Shown here one piece after another: positions 49,979-61,626 of a DNA stretch of 64,000 bases; position 1 is the first letter of the stretch, and each line of letters opens with the position of its first letter. The notes beneath the pieces are model-generated. The model was not told the DNA's origin and did not search any database. It was given only the letters and a program-made list of their open reading frames with translations. The DNA comes from Phanerochaete sordida (lineage: Eukaryota; Basidiomycota; Agaricomycetes; Polyporales; Phanerochaetaceae): NCBI GenBank assembly GCA_019973155.2, contig BPQB01000044.1:62001-126000 (forward strand), written 5' to 3'. Position numbers and translations under genes: made by a program.

Positions 49979-51738
49979 TCACCGCCGCGCCCTGGCGTGC
50001 CCATGCGCCTCACCTTCGACCGCGGTGTGATAGCTATCCGTGCGTGCGCTGGAGCCGTTCGACCGGGTGCTGCCGCCGTGCGTGTCGCCGCGCCGGAGCT
50101 CGCGCACGGCCTTGGGCGCCGGCGTGCGCTCGCGCACGTACTCGACGCCGTCGACCTCGGTGTACAGGCTGTCGCGCTCGACCGCCGCGCGGTGCATGCT
50201 CTCGCGCTCGGCGGCGCGCGCGGCGGCGAGGGCGCGCGGGTCGGCGGCGTGCTCGACGACGGGCCGTGCGCCTGCGCGGTGCGCGGTGTGGATCGTCGGC
50301 ACGGGCGCCGCGCGCTCGGACGGCGACGCGACGCTCGACGTCGAGTACACCGAGCGCGTGCGCGACACGAACGGGTTGTAGATCGCCGTCTTCGGCGGCA
50401 CTGGCGGCGGCGCGCCGGGCAGGCGCGGGGTCGTGTCGTCGAGCCAGGCGTAGAGGCGGGCGTCCTTGGTGGCGTCCCACGGGTCGGCGCCGACGGCGCG
50501 CTCGGGGCGGATGCGGGGTTCGGTGGGCGCGGGCGCGGTCGCGGAGCGTTGGCGCGGCTCGGGACGTGGCTGCTGGGGAACATAGGAGGACGCGTGGCGA
50601 GAGGAGGACGCGTGGTTGAATGGCGGTGGCGGATGGCTGGTTTGACGGGACATGCTGGGCGCAGAAGGCTCCGCAGAAGGGAACCTCTTGAAGGCGTCAA
50701 CCTCTTCGACCTTGGGCGGAGAGTGGCGAGCATGGCCAGAAGAACGCGACGCGGAGGGTGCGAACATCCTACGGTTGCTCACAGAGTGGCGCCCAAGCGG
50801 CGTCGTTGCGCGTACGGGGACCTCCGTCGCCCTGGTCGGCTCTGGAGTACGGCACTCTATCGTCGTGTGCTCTGTGATTTCGCGTTGTTGCGTCCTGAGC
50901 CGGGATTTGCGCTGCAGGCTGGTGCCAGCAGTTTCTGGATTGGGCGGTAGCATATAAACAAAGTCGGTGGGGGACTCTAGCGCTTTTTCAGCTCTCGAAG
51001 GCAACGCAGATGGGCCGAGCAACGAAGTAGATACGTTGAATGGTTCCCGTGGGGCACCCGGTTTCCGAGTCGCGGCGCGGTCCAAGGGGCGGCAGTCGGC
51101 CACAGGCCCAAGCTTGCTGTTGCTTGCCGCTGTCACTGCCAGGTTCTGCGATACCTTCCGATGTCTAGGCGGCGGTGTATCCTGCGACCGTTTCCGCTGT
51201 CGAATCTGCAGATCATGCTGTGCCATCTTGTCGAGCGTGGCTTCCCAATCGTCCTCTCGAGGCGCACGCACGGGTTCTGGCGAGCCGATTTTCTGCCTGT
51301 CGATCGGCTGGTCGCGTGACACCACCCGTTGGCAGCGCTGGATGGACGGCGTGCGTCTGAGCCCAGAACCGGGGCGAGATGGCTGGCCCAGCACCGAGTC
51401 GGAGGACTTGCGTCGAAGCTTGTTCCGTGCCTGCTCGCCGAGGAACGAGTCCGACCCGGTGCGCGTGAACGTGTTGCGTACGGACGTAACGACGTCACTG
51501 CACATGTACCTGTGAGTGCGCGGGCCACAGCCTACGAGGGGACGTAACTTACGCTGCAGCGTCTGACAGCCGTCTCCCTCTCTTTTGGAGCTTCTGCGGA
51601 CGACCGATGGCTGGCCGTGGCGGGGGTGGATTGTTTTGCCTGTAATCGAAATGAGTGTGCGTTGCTGCCACGCGACGAGTGCGACACGTACGGGTTTCCT
51701 CCCGTTAGGCTCTCTGAGATCTTGCGAATTCTCTGCAT
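49979..51738 (-). CDS. Disordered Ser/Pro/Arg-rich protein, function unknown
   Basis: I assemble exon 1 at 51738-51692 (MQRIRKISESLTGGNP), exon 2 at 51639-51553 (QNNPPPPRPAIGRPQKLQKR and on) and exon 3 at 51509-49979. The frames join exactly to give 554 residues, and a TATA box lies about 75 bases upstream of this start. A shorter start at 51505 is possible but would discard the clean splices. The protein lacks a recognisable domain. It has two SDSFLG/SDSVLG repeats near the N-terminus, many Ser-Pro and Arg-Ser sites suited to phosphorylation, and polyproline segments such as PGAPPPVPP, a likely SH3 ligand, in the C-terminal half. A cytoskeletal or signalling scaffold is possible but not shown. 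Confidence 0.65.
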
Positions 51739-51812
51739 GGGGCGAGGGTTGAAGTCTGTGCGGGTCAAGCGAAAGTGTGTTCTGGGGAGCTCGCGACGTT
51801 GCGACTTTGCCC

Positions 51813-51818
51813 TTTATA
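51813..51818 (-). promoter_or_regulatory. TATA box of the disordered protein gene
   Basis: TATAAA on the minus strand lies about 75 bases upstream of the start codon at 51738. The spacing matches the other TATA boxes in the window and supports that start. Confidence 0.45.
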
Positions 51819-53286
51819 TGCGTCCAGCCGACAAGGACAAAGGGACGGGTGGTTTGTCAGAGTTCCCGAGGGCAAAGGACAAGGAGCAAAGGCACTGATG
51901 GGCCACGAAGGGGCCGCACGCTTCAGCAGGCCTGTGCACAGCTGCTGATTGGCCACATGGTGTTTGTCAAAGCGAATGAAAGCCGTACCTGCAACGAGTT
52001 GGTCGACAGCGAGGAGCGGGAGCATATTTGCGATCCGCGTAGTATATGAGCACTGGCCCAGATATCTGTCAATGCCACTCGCTCCATGACTCCCTCTGTG
52101 GACGTGGCATAGCCGCAGGATCTGGTAAAGCGATAGCCGGCTGCATGGACATGAGATGCGCAGTCTGGCTGGTGGTTGGGGAAGAAGGTACTCGTGTGTG
52201 ACCCATACCTGTGTCGGTAAGTAATGGACGTAAGCTGTCGAGTAAGAAAGGTAAGCTTTAGTTTCTTATGCGGCGCTTAACAAATTGAAGTTCGGCAAGT
52301 GGACATAAGTAATTGCCGACGCCACCCCCACGGAGGACGATAAACGGCGTTGAGCAGAGCCTCTGAACGTCACTACTGCCATTCCATCCCCAGCTGCGTC
52401 GCCGAAGCGACAATGCTTTGGCAACATCTCCAGCGTATCCGCTCCTTTGCGCAATTGAGTTGAGGAAGTCGAGCTTGTGCCGTGAAGTAATGCTAATAGG
52501 CTTTGGGGATTTACATACACACCGGCGGACGCACCAGAATATCTGTACCAAGGTGGTGCCGATCCATAGCAGAGCCCGCGATGACTGGGGCACTGTCAAT
52601 GCACCGCGCCTTCCCACTGTGGTATTTTCCAGCCGTTGTCAAATGAATGACTCCCGTCTGGCTGTCATTCCGAGGGTCGCGTCGACCATCCTCCTATAGA
52701 CGGATATCTACTGTGCTACGCTATGCTGTGCGGGTTCCGTAGCATTGGACAAGCATCAATCCGCGCAGCTGAACCAACGCTGGATCTTCACAGTCGGCAT
52801 AAACTTCCCGCGGGCCACATCTGGTTTGCTTCCGCTCGCAGCCATAGAAGCACCGAGACTAGGCCGCCAAGTCGCAAAGCCAGCACTCTGGGATGCCCTG
52901 TGCTGCGCGGCGGAATTCTCGCTGGACAGAGAGCGTGCTGCGCGATGAAATGGAGGTGCACTGGCCAGGGGATAAACAGAAAACGTGCGGGTGCGCAGCG
53001 GCAGCCAAGCTCGCGCGTTGCCGGATCTGGGTGGTGCGGGACCATATACGGCAGGAGGGCGGAGGGACGGCCCCGGTGGCGGTGCAGAGTGGCGCAGCAG
53101 GGCTGCTTTGGGCCTTGCTCGTTCCTTGCAGAATGGGCGGGATGGGCCTGGAGGAGAGCCGTGGGATGGCTGAGGAGCGTGCGGGTCGCCGCCCACGAGC
53201 TCGTGGAGATTCTCCGGGTGACGTAACCGCTGCCCGCCACCGCGCCTCGTGCCTGACAAGGTTCAGAGTGCCGCCGCGGATGGCCA
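51819..53286. other. Intergenic region, no gene seen
   Basis: About 1.5 kb lie between divergent genes. Several ORFs of 60-170 residues on both strands lack domains and overlap one another. The composition becomes GC-rich toward the PalI-like gene. Confidence 0.35.
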
Positions 53287-53292
53287 TATAAA
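53287..53292 (+). promoter_or_regulatory. TATA box of the PalI-like gene
   Basis: TATAAA (in CCATATAAACC) lies about 165 bases upstream of the start codon at 53455. Confidence 0.4.
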
Positions 53293-53454
53293 CCTCTCCC
53301 GGCTCATGGCCCTCCCACCAACTCCTCTCTCCACTCGCCCCGTTGCAGTCCTCTGTACGTCGTCTCTCTTACACCCAGCGATTGGCACGCGGAGCTGACA
53401 CGCTGCGCAGAACTCCTTTACGAACCTTACGACCCCCCGCTGTACAACGTCGCA

Positions 53455-54120
53455 ATGGCCGCAGGAGCAGCAGTCCCCGGACTCTTCTTCACCTTCGCCG
53501 CAATGGTCCTCCTGATCTTTGTACGTCCATGCTCCACGTCCTGTTGCTACGAATGCGGCTGACGGCCATGCTTCACAGGCGTCGGTGTCTGCACCAACAT
53601 GGAACTCTGTGTCCTTCCTGGACGCCGGAGGCCTGCACTTCGGTGTCTTTGGCTACACCGGCTCGTCGACTCACGTCGGGTACAACTTCCCCGCACCGGT
53701 CGGTGACAGCAAGCTCAACGACAGGACCTTCTACCACCTCACGCAGGTGCTCATCCTCATCCCCATCGGTGCGCCTTTTTCTCTCCGAGTCCTCACACCT
53801 CATGCTGACCCCTCACCACAGCTGCCGGCCTGTCGGGCCTCGCGTTCCTCTTCGGCGTGTGCGGCGCGGGCTACCACCGCGTGGGCACGATTCTGATGAG
53901 CCTGCTCTCCGCGCTCGCGATGATCGTCACACTCGTCGTGTGGGTGATCGAGATGGTGCTCTTCGGCGTCGCGCACCATCACGCGCGCGAACGCGGCGTC
54001 GACGCGACGTGGGGCAACGCCAACTGGCTCGTCCTCGGCGCCCTTGTCGCGCTCTTCCTCGGGTTCATCACCGCGACGTGCGGCATCTTTGGCAGCTACC
54101 GCGCACGCCGCGGCTACTAA
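53455..54120 (+). CDS. PalI/Sur7-type four-span membrane protein
   Basis: Three exons give a protein of about 180 residues. Span 1 is PGLFFTFAAMVLLIF. A first outer loop contains FGVFGYT, a loop position where this family carries a G-[VL]-[FW]-G-YC motif. Span 2 is ILIPIAAGLSGLAFLFGVC, the first half ending at the second intron. Span 3 is LMSLLSALAMIVTLVVWVIEMVLF and span 4 is LVLGALVALFLGFITATCGIFG. This matches the fungal SUR7/PalI group, whose members include eisosome-associated proteins and the pH-signalling protein PalI/Rim9. The short C-terminal tail ends directly after span 4, so it is smaller than true PalI. Splices at the ends of exons 1 and 2 keep frame. Confidence 0.7.
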
Positions 54121-55252
54121 GCGCAGCGATGAGAATATCCTTACTATATGCCTCCTCCGGACTCTTTGCTGCCCTTTCGTCGTTGATACCCACCCGCTGC
54201 CCTTGACTTTCCACTTTCGTTACGAAAAGTTGTACAACCAGATACCGTACAGACCCTGCTATTGCGAACACATGTATCATACACGCTGTTGATTTAATAC
54301 CCTGAATACCCTATCCGCACGTCCGATAACGCGTAAGAAGCAGCACACCTCCGCAGCGGAAGTGACGTCCCTGTGAACTGCGGACAGATGCAGAACACGC
54401 TGGAAGAGTCGCTCGTCGGAGCAGCCACACCGCACCACAGCCCTCCTAGTGTCATATGCATGTCCATGCCAGCCAATCATTTCCAGACCAACATCGCCTG
54501 GTACCAGCTACATCATGGCCCAACTGACGCAATGGCACGCGCAGGCGGCGCACCATCCGCATCGAGAATCTTCTCCAACAAACCACGCCCTGGAACCTTG
54601 CAGCAATCTGCAATCTCTGCGCTCCAAAAGACATCAGCATACATCAGCTGCCGCAGGCCAAGCCCCGCGTGCGACTGAAGCGCGCGGCCCGCGCCCCATC
54701 GGGCGTGCACACCCGCCACGCGTCATGCACCAGCGCGCGGCGATATGCAGGGCCGTCTGTCCGTGGAGTGAGGAAGATTGGCACGCACGCACCGCGGCGG
54801 GTGCCTGGGGAGCGGCGCCCGCGCCACCGCTGCGGAGCGACCCGAAAGTTTGCGTGGACGAGTGGGGCGCGAAGGTGGGCTTGGCGGCGGCCGTCACGAA
54901 GTCCGGAGCGCGGGCCCGCGGCAGGCTGGGCTTGGGTCTTCGGCGGTGCTGCTCGTTCGTTGGGGGTCTGGCGATTCTGGCATGATGGCTGCTGATGCTG
55001 GGGTGCTCGATAGGCTGAGTCAGAGTGAGGGTGGTCAGAGGCAAGGTACAGGGAGACGCAGCTCCTGCGCCCGTATGATGATGTAAGCGTCGGGGCCTTG
55101 TGGCGTCCCGCCCCCGCAGCACGACACGAAATTTTTTGGAGGCTAGCATGGGCAACTTCTGATACTGCAGTATGCTGTATAGTCATAATAACGATTGGAG
55201 TACGATACAAATGAATGAAAAAAAACAACAATAGATACTGTCCGCGCGCTGT
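54121..55252. other. Convergent intergenic region, no gene seen
   Basis: About 1.1 kb lie between the PalI-like stop and the stop of seven-span copy 3. Overlapping GC-rich ORFs on both strands show no domain. Confidence 0.35.
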
Positions 55253-56484
55253 CTACGCAACCGGTGCGGCCTCCTGTGGCTGGGCCTCATTCTCAGAGCG
55301 CTTGGGCTTCGGGTCCTTGCTTCTGTCGCCCCAGTTGCCCGTGTGGAACATGCTCTTCGAGTTGACGATGAGGAGCACGCTGTTCGCGACGAGCTCCGGC
55401 AGCGCCTGCAGCACGTAGAACGCGGCCTTCTCCCCACCGGTGTTCATCGAGCCCACGGCCGTGGACGTCAGCGAGGTCGTCCAGTTGCCCACAATGACGA
55501 GGTGGTATGTCGGGATGAGTTGCTATATCGGAAACCTATCGTGAGAGGGGCCGGATCGGGTAGTACAAGACGGAATGGGCGTACAAGGATCGTGGCGACG
55601 ACGAACAGCAGCGCGACGGCGTGCCGGTTGATGCGCGGGACGGTCATGACGAGCCATATGCACAACACGTGGAAGATCTGGAGCAGGAGCAGCGCGACCG
55701 CCGCAGTCGCATACCTGCAAGTCCGACTGCGCATCAGCACACGCCTCGCTGCACCGCAGCGCCGCGAAAACCGCACCTGAGCGCGCGCACGGTCGGGACC
55801 TTGCTCGCGTCCGTCTCCGCATCCTTGTACATGTTGCCCGCGATCGGGCCCATGATGACGGGCGCGAGGCCGACGAGCGCGACGAGCCCGAAGATGTCGC
55901 GGTACTTCTTGCGGCGCGGCGCGTCGTCCACCTGCGGCTCGGGCCCCTCGGGCCCGCAGCCCTTCTCCGCGCACCACCAGCGGCGCGCGGCGGGCGCGTC
56001 GTGCACGGGGTCCTTTCCGAGCGCGGGCGACGCCGCCGCGCCGTACGCGGGCACCGCGGCGAGCTCGTGCGCCTCGGGCGCGGGCGCGGGCGCGCCGCGC
56101 GTCGTGCTGACGGCGAGGCAGCGCAGGAAGGCGAGCAGGCGCTCGTGCGCGGCGAGGTAGCCGACGCCGAACGAGATCTGCCAGTACACGGTGAGCCCGC
56201 GGGAGGTCGCCTCGGCGGGCGTGTGCGCCTGCTTCGCGCGGAGGGACCAGATGACGACCCTGGGTGCGGTCAGCGCGGCGCGGGGCGCGTGGGGCGGGCG
56301 GGGCGCACCTCTCGATGACGAACGCGAGCGAGGAGAACACCAGGACGGAGCGCGTGCGCCGCTGTGTGAGGCGGTAGATGCCGAGCAGCGCGAGCACGCC
56401 GTAGAGCGCCGCGAAAAGGATGCTCGGCGCAAAGTCGTGCGCCATCGGCGTGCCGCCGATCGGAGAAGGGAAGCGCTGCGACAT
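55253..56484 (-). CDS. Seven-span membrane protein, family copy 3
   Basis: This is a dispersed third copy of the family at 22.7-26.0 kb, again on the minus strand. The start at 56484 (MSQRFPSPIGGTPMAHD) mirrors PAPVGGVPLSHD of copy 1. RVVIWSLRAKQAHTPAEAT, YWQISFGVGYLAA, GNMYKDAETDASK, PTYHLVIVGNWTTSLTS and EKAAFYVLQALPELVANSVLL match copies 1 and 2 position by position. NWGDRS at the C-terminal end matches AWGDRS of copy 1. The loop after span 3 is expanded and Ala/Pro/Glu-rich. The intron before the RVVIW/VIIW block is at the same place as in copy 1. No TATA box is evident within 100 bases. The function is unknown. Confidence 0.75.
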
Positions 56485-57498
56485 TGGGCAGGGCGCGAAG
56501 AACGTAGGTGGTGGAGGGCAGGAGAGGGAGGGCGAGAGAGAAAGGGAGGGAGGAAATGTGGGGGCCGTGCTGGCGGCTCCGACGCTGGTTTTTGTGTGGC
56601 TCGCAGCGTGGCTGGAGGAGAGAAGAATCCCACGCTCGCTGCGTAGATCTTGGCAGCGGCAAGTGATGGCCAATTAGACCAGCGTTCGCGACGTGCGCAG
56701 CAGGGGCAGCGCCCGCGATGGGCATGACTGGGGCTCGTGGATGGCAAAGAAGCTTATAGTTTACCGCATAGCTGTGTATCGGCAGGGTTTCGTGCTCAGA
56801 GGGTGCTCTGTGTATTGGGAAGGCGATGCCCCTGCGGTCCCGAATCGATTGAACCCTCGCTGCGCTCATCAGGTGGGTGACGCTCAGCACCTATCGTGCA
56901 CACCCAGGCACTGTACCATTGCAAATCCGCGTCCGAAGATGGTCGGTCTTTGCTCAGAATACAACGCGCAGGGCGCGAAATTCAGATCGCAGTAGCGACG
57001 ACCCGTTTTCCTTGGCAACATGAAGAAGCTCTGCGAGCAAATATGCTCAGCTAAGCCTTCCCTGACACCGTCGGTCCGACAGCGCAACGCGAGCGAGGAG
57101 TAATTGTGGGATGAAGAACGCACCTTGTCGGTCCGGATGTAAGCAGGCATGGTGCAGAAACGTCGTCGGGCCGAGCGTCTGCCTGGGCCAACATAGGCGC
57201 TACGTCGCTTATCTGACAAGGGTCGGGGAGATGAACGGTAACAGAGCAAAAGTGTACCTCCCTTCAAAACCGAGCCAGCGCGTCAAGTTTCAACAGAAGA
57301 AAGGTGAAGGGGTACACGTTGAAATTGGGGTATTTAATTTTCGGTCGCATGAGCCTATCTCGTGTATACAAAGCACAGGTGAAAGCGAAGGATCAATGGC
57401 GATTCAGGAAGCAAAGTAAGGCAAGTAGCATAACAATTTAAAACAGAATAAAATAATGTCCATGCAGGAGAAAAGGAATAGTCCATAACAAAGGAGTT
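56485..57498. other. Intergenic region, no gene seen
   Basis: About 1 kb with only short ORFs lies upstream of copy 3 and downstream of the Gly/Asn-rich gene. The last 100 bases are AT-rich, consistent with a 3' end for the latter. Confidence 0.35.
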
Positions 57499-58430
57499 TT
57501 AGTTGAACCCGGAGAAACCTGCGAAGCCAGAGAAACTACCTCCAGCACCGCCGCGCGCATTGCCAGAGGTGCTAGTACCACCCATAGCACCAATGCTCGA
57601 ACCACCGCCGTTGTTGATGGTGCCTCCGGTGTTGGTAGTACCTCCGCCGCGAGCAGTGCCAGCGTCACCAGTGCGTGCGCTGCCACCATTGCCGCCAGCA
57701 CTCGCCGCACCACCGAATGCGTTGCCAGTAGTGGTCGTGCCACCGATACCACCGTTCGCTGCGCATGGTGTCAGACACAATTTAAAAGCGTTGGCTGCAG
57801 AGGTCCTCACATGATGCACCAGCATTTGTCACAGTTCCCAACGCGCTACCAGCGTTCACGACCGAACCGCCGCTGACGGAACCGGAGTTGCCTGTACGCG
57901 CGTTGCCACCGTCCGCACGCTTGGTATTCCGGCGTGGCGCATCACCACCGACGGCGTTGCCAGATGTGCTCGAGCCACCGTTGCCGGCACGGTTTGCGCC
58001 GTTGGTGTTCGTGATCGTCGCGCCGGTGTTGACGATATCGCCGCCATTGGCGTTGCCGGTGTTGCCGGAGCCAGCGTCACCTCCTGGGCGGGCATACGCG
58101 GGCAAAGACACTGAGGTACCCCCGTTACCGCCAACACCTGAGAATGAGGCGTAAGCGCATAGTCATGATTGGGATGCTGGAAAACGTACCAGTGCCGTTG
58201 TTATCCAGGTCAGGGTCTCCAGTGCGGTAGACCGAACCACCGTTTACATCTCCCGCGTTGCCGGTGAAAACGTTGGGGTTCCGGTTCCTCGCAGCCTGAG
58301 CACGCTGGGCGGCCGCAGCCTGTGCAGCGGCTGCACGGGCGGATGCAGAGGTGTTCGCGGGCATTGGGCTCGCAAGTGCGGTGCTGACGAAGGCGGCAAC
58401 GACCGCGGCGGTGAAGAAGGATGAACGCAT
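57499..58430 (-). CDS. Secreted Gly/Asn/Ser-rich repeat protein
   Basis: Three exons start at 58430 and end at a TAA at 57499-57501. A clear signal peptide (FFTAAVVAAFVSTALA) is followed by an Ala/Gln/Arg-rich segment. The rest is built from Gly/Asn/Thr/Ser repeats: a motif of the form GGxSTSGNAxGG occurs as GGSSTSGNAVGG, GGTTTTGNAFGG and GGTSTSGNARGG, alternating with GGxxxNTG or GGSVVNAG units. A dibasic Lys-Arg in RRNTKRADGG could be a Kex2 site. No Cys-rich or enzymatic domain is seen. Such low-complexity secreted proteins often coat cell walls or spores, but that is an inference. The first splice (NNGTG to GVGGNGGTS) and second splice (TNAGAS to SNGGIGG) keep frame. Confidence 0.7.
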
Positions 58431-58506
58431 TGTGTATATGTGGTAAAGCGAGTGGGTGAGTGGAAGGAAGGCGGATACTGCAGAACCATCTCCAAGGTTT
58501 GGAGGG

Positions 58507-58514
58507 CTTATATA
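58507..58514 (-). promoter_or_regulatory. TATA box of the secreted repeat protein gene
   Basis: TATATAAG on the minus strand lies about 80 bases upstream of the start codon at 58430. Confidence 0.5.
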
Positions 58515-59560
58515 TGTTTCTGGAGCAGCCACCGCGGACAGCGACTTGGCTGGAGCTCCCGCTCCGCGCTGTGTCGTCGGAAGGCCATATGAGGGGTCTG
58601 GAGGACGGGATGCTCGTGTCTCCCGGATGTGATCGTGGGGACGAGATCGCGGAAGTACTTGCGGGGCCCAGGAACGGCCTGGGGAGTGTGACCTACCGAA
58701 CCACTGGGCTGGAGTACACAAGCGAGTTTGCTCCCGTAGGTCCCTGGCGAGAGCGGCAAGCGTCGAGAGGAAATAATGGGCGTAAAAGGCAGAGCGGCCG
58801 TAGGGATTACCTGGGCATTGACCCTGTCAGCGTCAGGATACGATTAAGTCGGCTCGACGCGCATCCGACCGTTGCTTTTCGCAAAGACAAGAGGAACAGG
58901 GCAAAGAGGCGGGCCCACCATCCACCGAGCGGAGCCGGAATGGGGCGTGTTCGAGCCTCCGAGGCCGCCACAGCCTTGAGTGCGGATTCAAACGTCTGAG
59001 CCCCGAAGCCGTCTCGTCGTGGACACGCGGCGTCTGAGCAGGAGATCCGCACCGCGATCGTCTGCTCAGCTGCCCTGAAAATCCTGCGCAGGTCATCGAG
59101 AGGTGGTGACGTGGAGTGCGGTACTTTCCAATACACAACCAATGTCGGTAGTCCCGCCACATTAGACTCCGTTCGGACTGAAAGTGGTCCGCGGAGGCAG
59201 AGGCAGTGTCCAACATGACCGCGGCTTCAGTGCCGTATCGAGACACATTATTCGAGTATCAAGAAGGTGAATGGTAAAGCAGCAAGAGACTTTGCGACTG
59301 AGAACACGATGAAGTGAATCGCGAGCGCAGAGGAAGATGAACAGAGGCCGATGAAAGTTTCGAAAGACGGGTGAGGGTCTATTTGGTTGTGTTAGGATCA
59401 CAAGCTGTCGCATACCAAATATGGCTACCCGCGGCTGCGGCCCGTCCGGCGCGGCGGGGTTGGCTTTCGAACATCGGGCGCTTTGAGACGCGTCGAGCTT
59501 TCGCCGCGACGCGCTTGAGCCCGGTGCTCGTCCACTCCTTCCGCCCACCTGCGCGCAGGC
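58515..59560. other. Divergent intergenic region, no gene seen
   Basis: About 1 kb lies between divergent starts. The ORFs are short or overlapping and none shows a domain. Confidence 0.35.
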
Positions 59561-61626
59561 ATGGCCCCGACCACATCAGCATCTACCGACACCGCTAGCG
59601 ACACCTCTAGTCCCTCTGCTACCCTCGGCCTCCAGATCGTCCTTGCCGTCTCTCTTCCGCTTGTCTTCCTGTCTCTTGTGGTCTTCAAGGCTGTCGTATT
59701 CTACCGGAGACGCGTACGGCGCGACGGAGTCGCTGGCGGGCAGAGTGTGCTGAGTGTGGGCGTGACGGTCGATGTGGACAAGGTGGTCGACTTGCCATAC
59801 GCGCCCAACGGCCGGGGCTGCCGCGAGCTGGACTATCTGGCTGCAAAACGGACTACGGTGGCTTACGCTGGAACGGTCTCTTCCTTTGACATGCGCACAA
59901 GACACTCCTCTCTCCTTACGATAGAAGATGTGGATGTCCCTGGCGTCACCAACCCGGTTCTTCAAACGCCCGAGAGCCCTTCGCCCTGCCATATCCTCCC
60001 CGACAGTCCCCCTCAACCACTTCGGCGCGTACCTCTCGGGTCCTACTTCAAGACGTATCCGAGTTCAGCTAGTGTCGCTGCTCGCAGTCGCCTGTCTTCG
60101 TTCAGTGCAGCGTTCCCAGCCATGGACGTCGATGCATTGGCGCAGTCCACTATTCCCTTTCCACGGCTACCGCCTACTCTGGACAAGGAGTCTTTGGACA
60201 TCTCTGGCTATCCTACGATCCCCTCATTACCATCAGCGACCCTCGCAATGCCTCCCTCCTCTGACGCTGTAACGACTTCTGACGACGCGAATGACAACTG
60301 CACGAACCCCGACTCTCAGCACGATCTCGACATCTCGCAACCTGCGAGCGACGACTCCCTGGGTACTCTGGTAGACTCTTCACCTGGCGTACAAGACTTG
60401 GATTATAGTGCGCATATAGGCCTCTATGATGAAGCAGGCTCTCTGGAGAAATCGTCGTCTGTTACAAGTGGTAGACCCTCCACGCCAGAAGTTAAACTCG
60501 ACGAGTCTTCTCCTCTCGCTGGACGACCCATCTCCTCGTATAGCCCTCTTGTGGCGCTGTCACTTTCGCCTTTACGTGCGAGCTTAAGCCCTGGCATCGA
60601 CTGTGCAACTTACCCAACACCTCCGCGACAAGACCGTAAATCTGCAACGGTAGGTAGCCCGTGAAGTGTATACTATGCTGTTTACTCATCAGTCTTCGTA
60701 TCCCGTTGCAGGGAACTCCTGACCTTGCGGCATTTGTTGCTACTGCAACTCCCCTCCTGGATGAGTGGCCACCTGACTCACCCCATTCTTCCCTGTCCAT
60801 CGCCACGTTCAAGGAGATGGACGTCGCTCAACAAAGCCTACGCGTCTCGGACAGCGATGAACAGGACGATTGCAGGCACCCCGGTCGCGTAAGTCTTCTA
60901 TTTCGCTCTTACGCGAGTTTCCTTGTTCAAGTTCGCTTGCAGGTCTTGCAGCCGCTGTTCGAAAATTCGGCCTCGTTTGAGTGTTCTCGAACGGTACGCC
61001 TACCTCAATATTTGCCACTCTCGCCCTGCTAAACTTCCTATCAGGACTTCGCACATATGAGCGTTGCGTCATTACGCTCTGCGTTCACCTTGTCGCGCTC
61101 GCCTCCTACCTGCTTCTCTCTCGCGTCCCTCAGCCGACCCCCTTCGTCGAGGCCGACACCGTCGAAGCGCGTATCCGTACGCATCTGCGAATCACCCCCA
61201 TCATCTCTACCCCAGCTCGCGCTCTCGTCTCCGGTGGCCTCCTTCCATGTGTCCTTGTCCCAAATCTCCACGTCGGCTGATATTACCGCGCCATACTCGC
61301 CGTCTCTTCTCGGTTCGCCTTTCCAACGTCCGCGCGCGCCGACGCCTGGCTCCGTCGACAGCCGCCTCTTTGCCTATGGCTATCCCTCCGACGATCACGG
61401 TCCGCTAGAACACCATAACGACTTTTTGGCGCCGATGGCGTACGACCGCACCTCGTCTCGCTTGTCGATGAAACCCAGCTTGGAGAGCCTTTCGCCGTCG
61501 TCGCCGTTCAGTAGACCTCGCGCCCCGACGCCTGGGTCGCTGGCGAGTTTCAGTATGGGTCCGGAACACACGCCCCAGCTCTTGCCTCCTTTGAACTTAA
61601 ATGTAATTCCTCCCCTATCCTTGTGA
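59561..61626 (+). CDS. Single-pass membrane protein with long disordered tail, function unknown
   Basis: The protein begins with a short Ser/Thr-rich outer segment and has one membrane span at about residues 23-45 (LGLQIVLAVSLPLVFLSLVV), followed by YRRRVRR. No signal peptide precedes it, so it is a type III single-pass layout. The remainder, about 600 residues over four exons, is disordered and rich in Ser, Pro, Asp and Thr. Introns lie near 60652-60710, 60888-60942 and 60990-61044, each keeping frame. The C-terminus contains a duplicated element SPFxRPRAPTPGS about 75 residues apart. No family is recognised. The layout recalls the gene at 3881 but the sequences are not alike. Confidence 0.65.

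Noticed and set aside
52258..53259. ORFs of 119 and 167 residues in the large divergent intergenic region
   Set aside because: They are single-frame, without similarity or splice structure, and opposed by equally long ORFs on the other strand.
54449..55231. Overlapping ORFs on both strands between the PalI-like gene and seven-span copy 3
   Set aside because: They mirror each other in GC-rich sequence, with no domain and no promoter cue.
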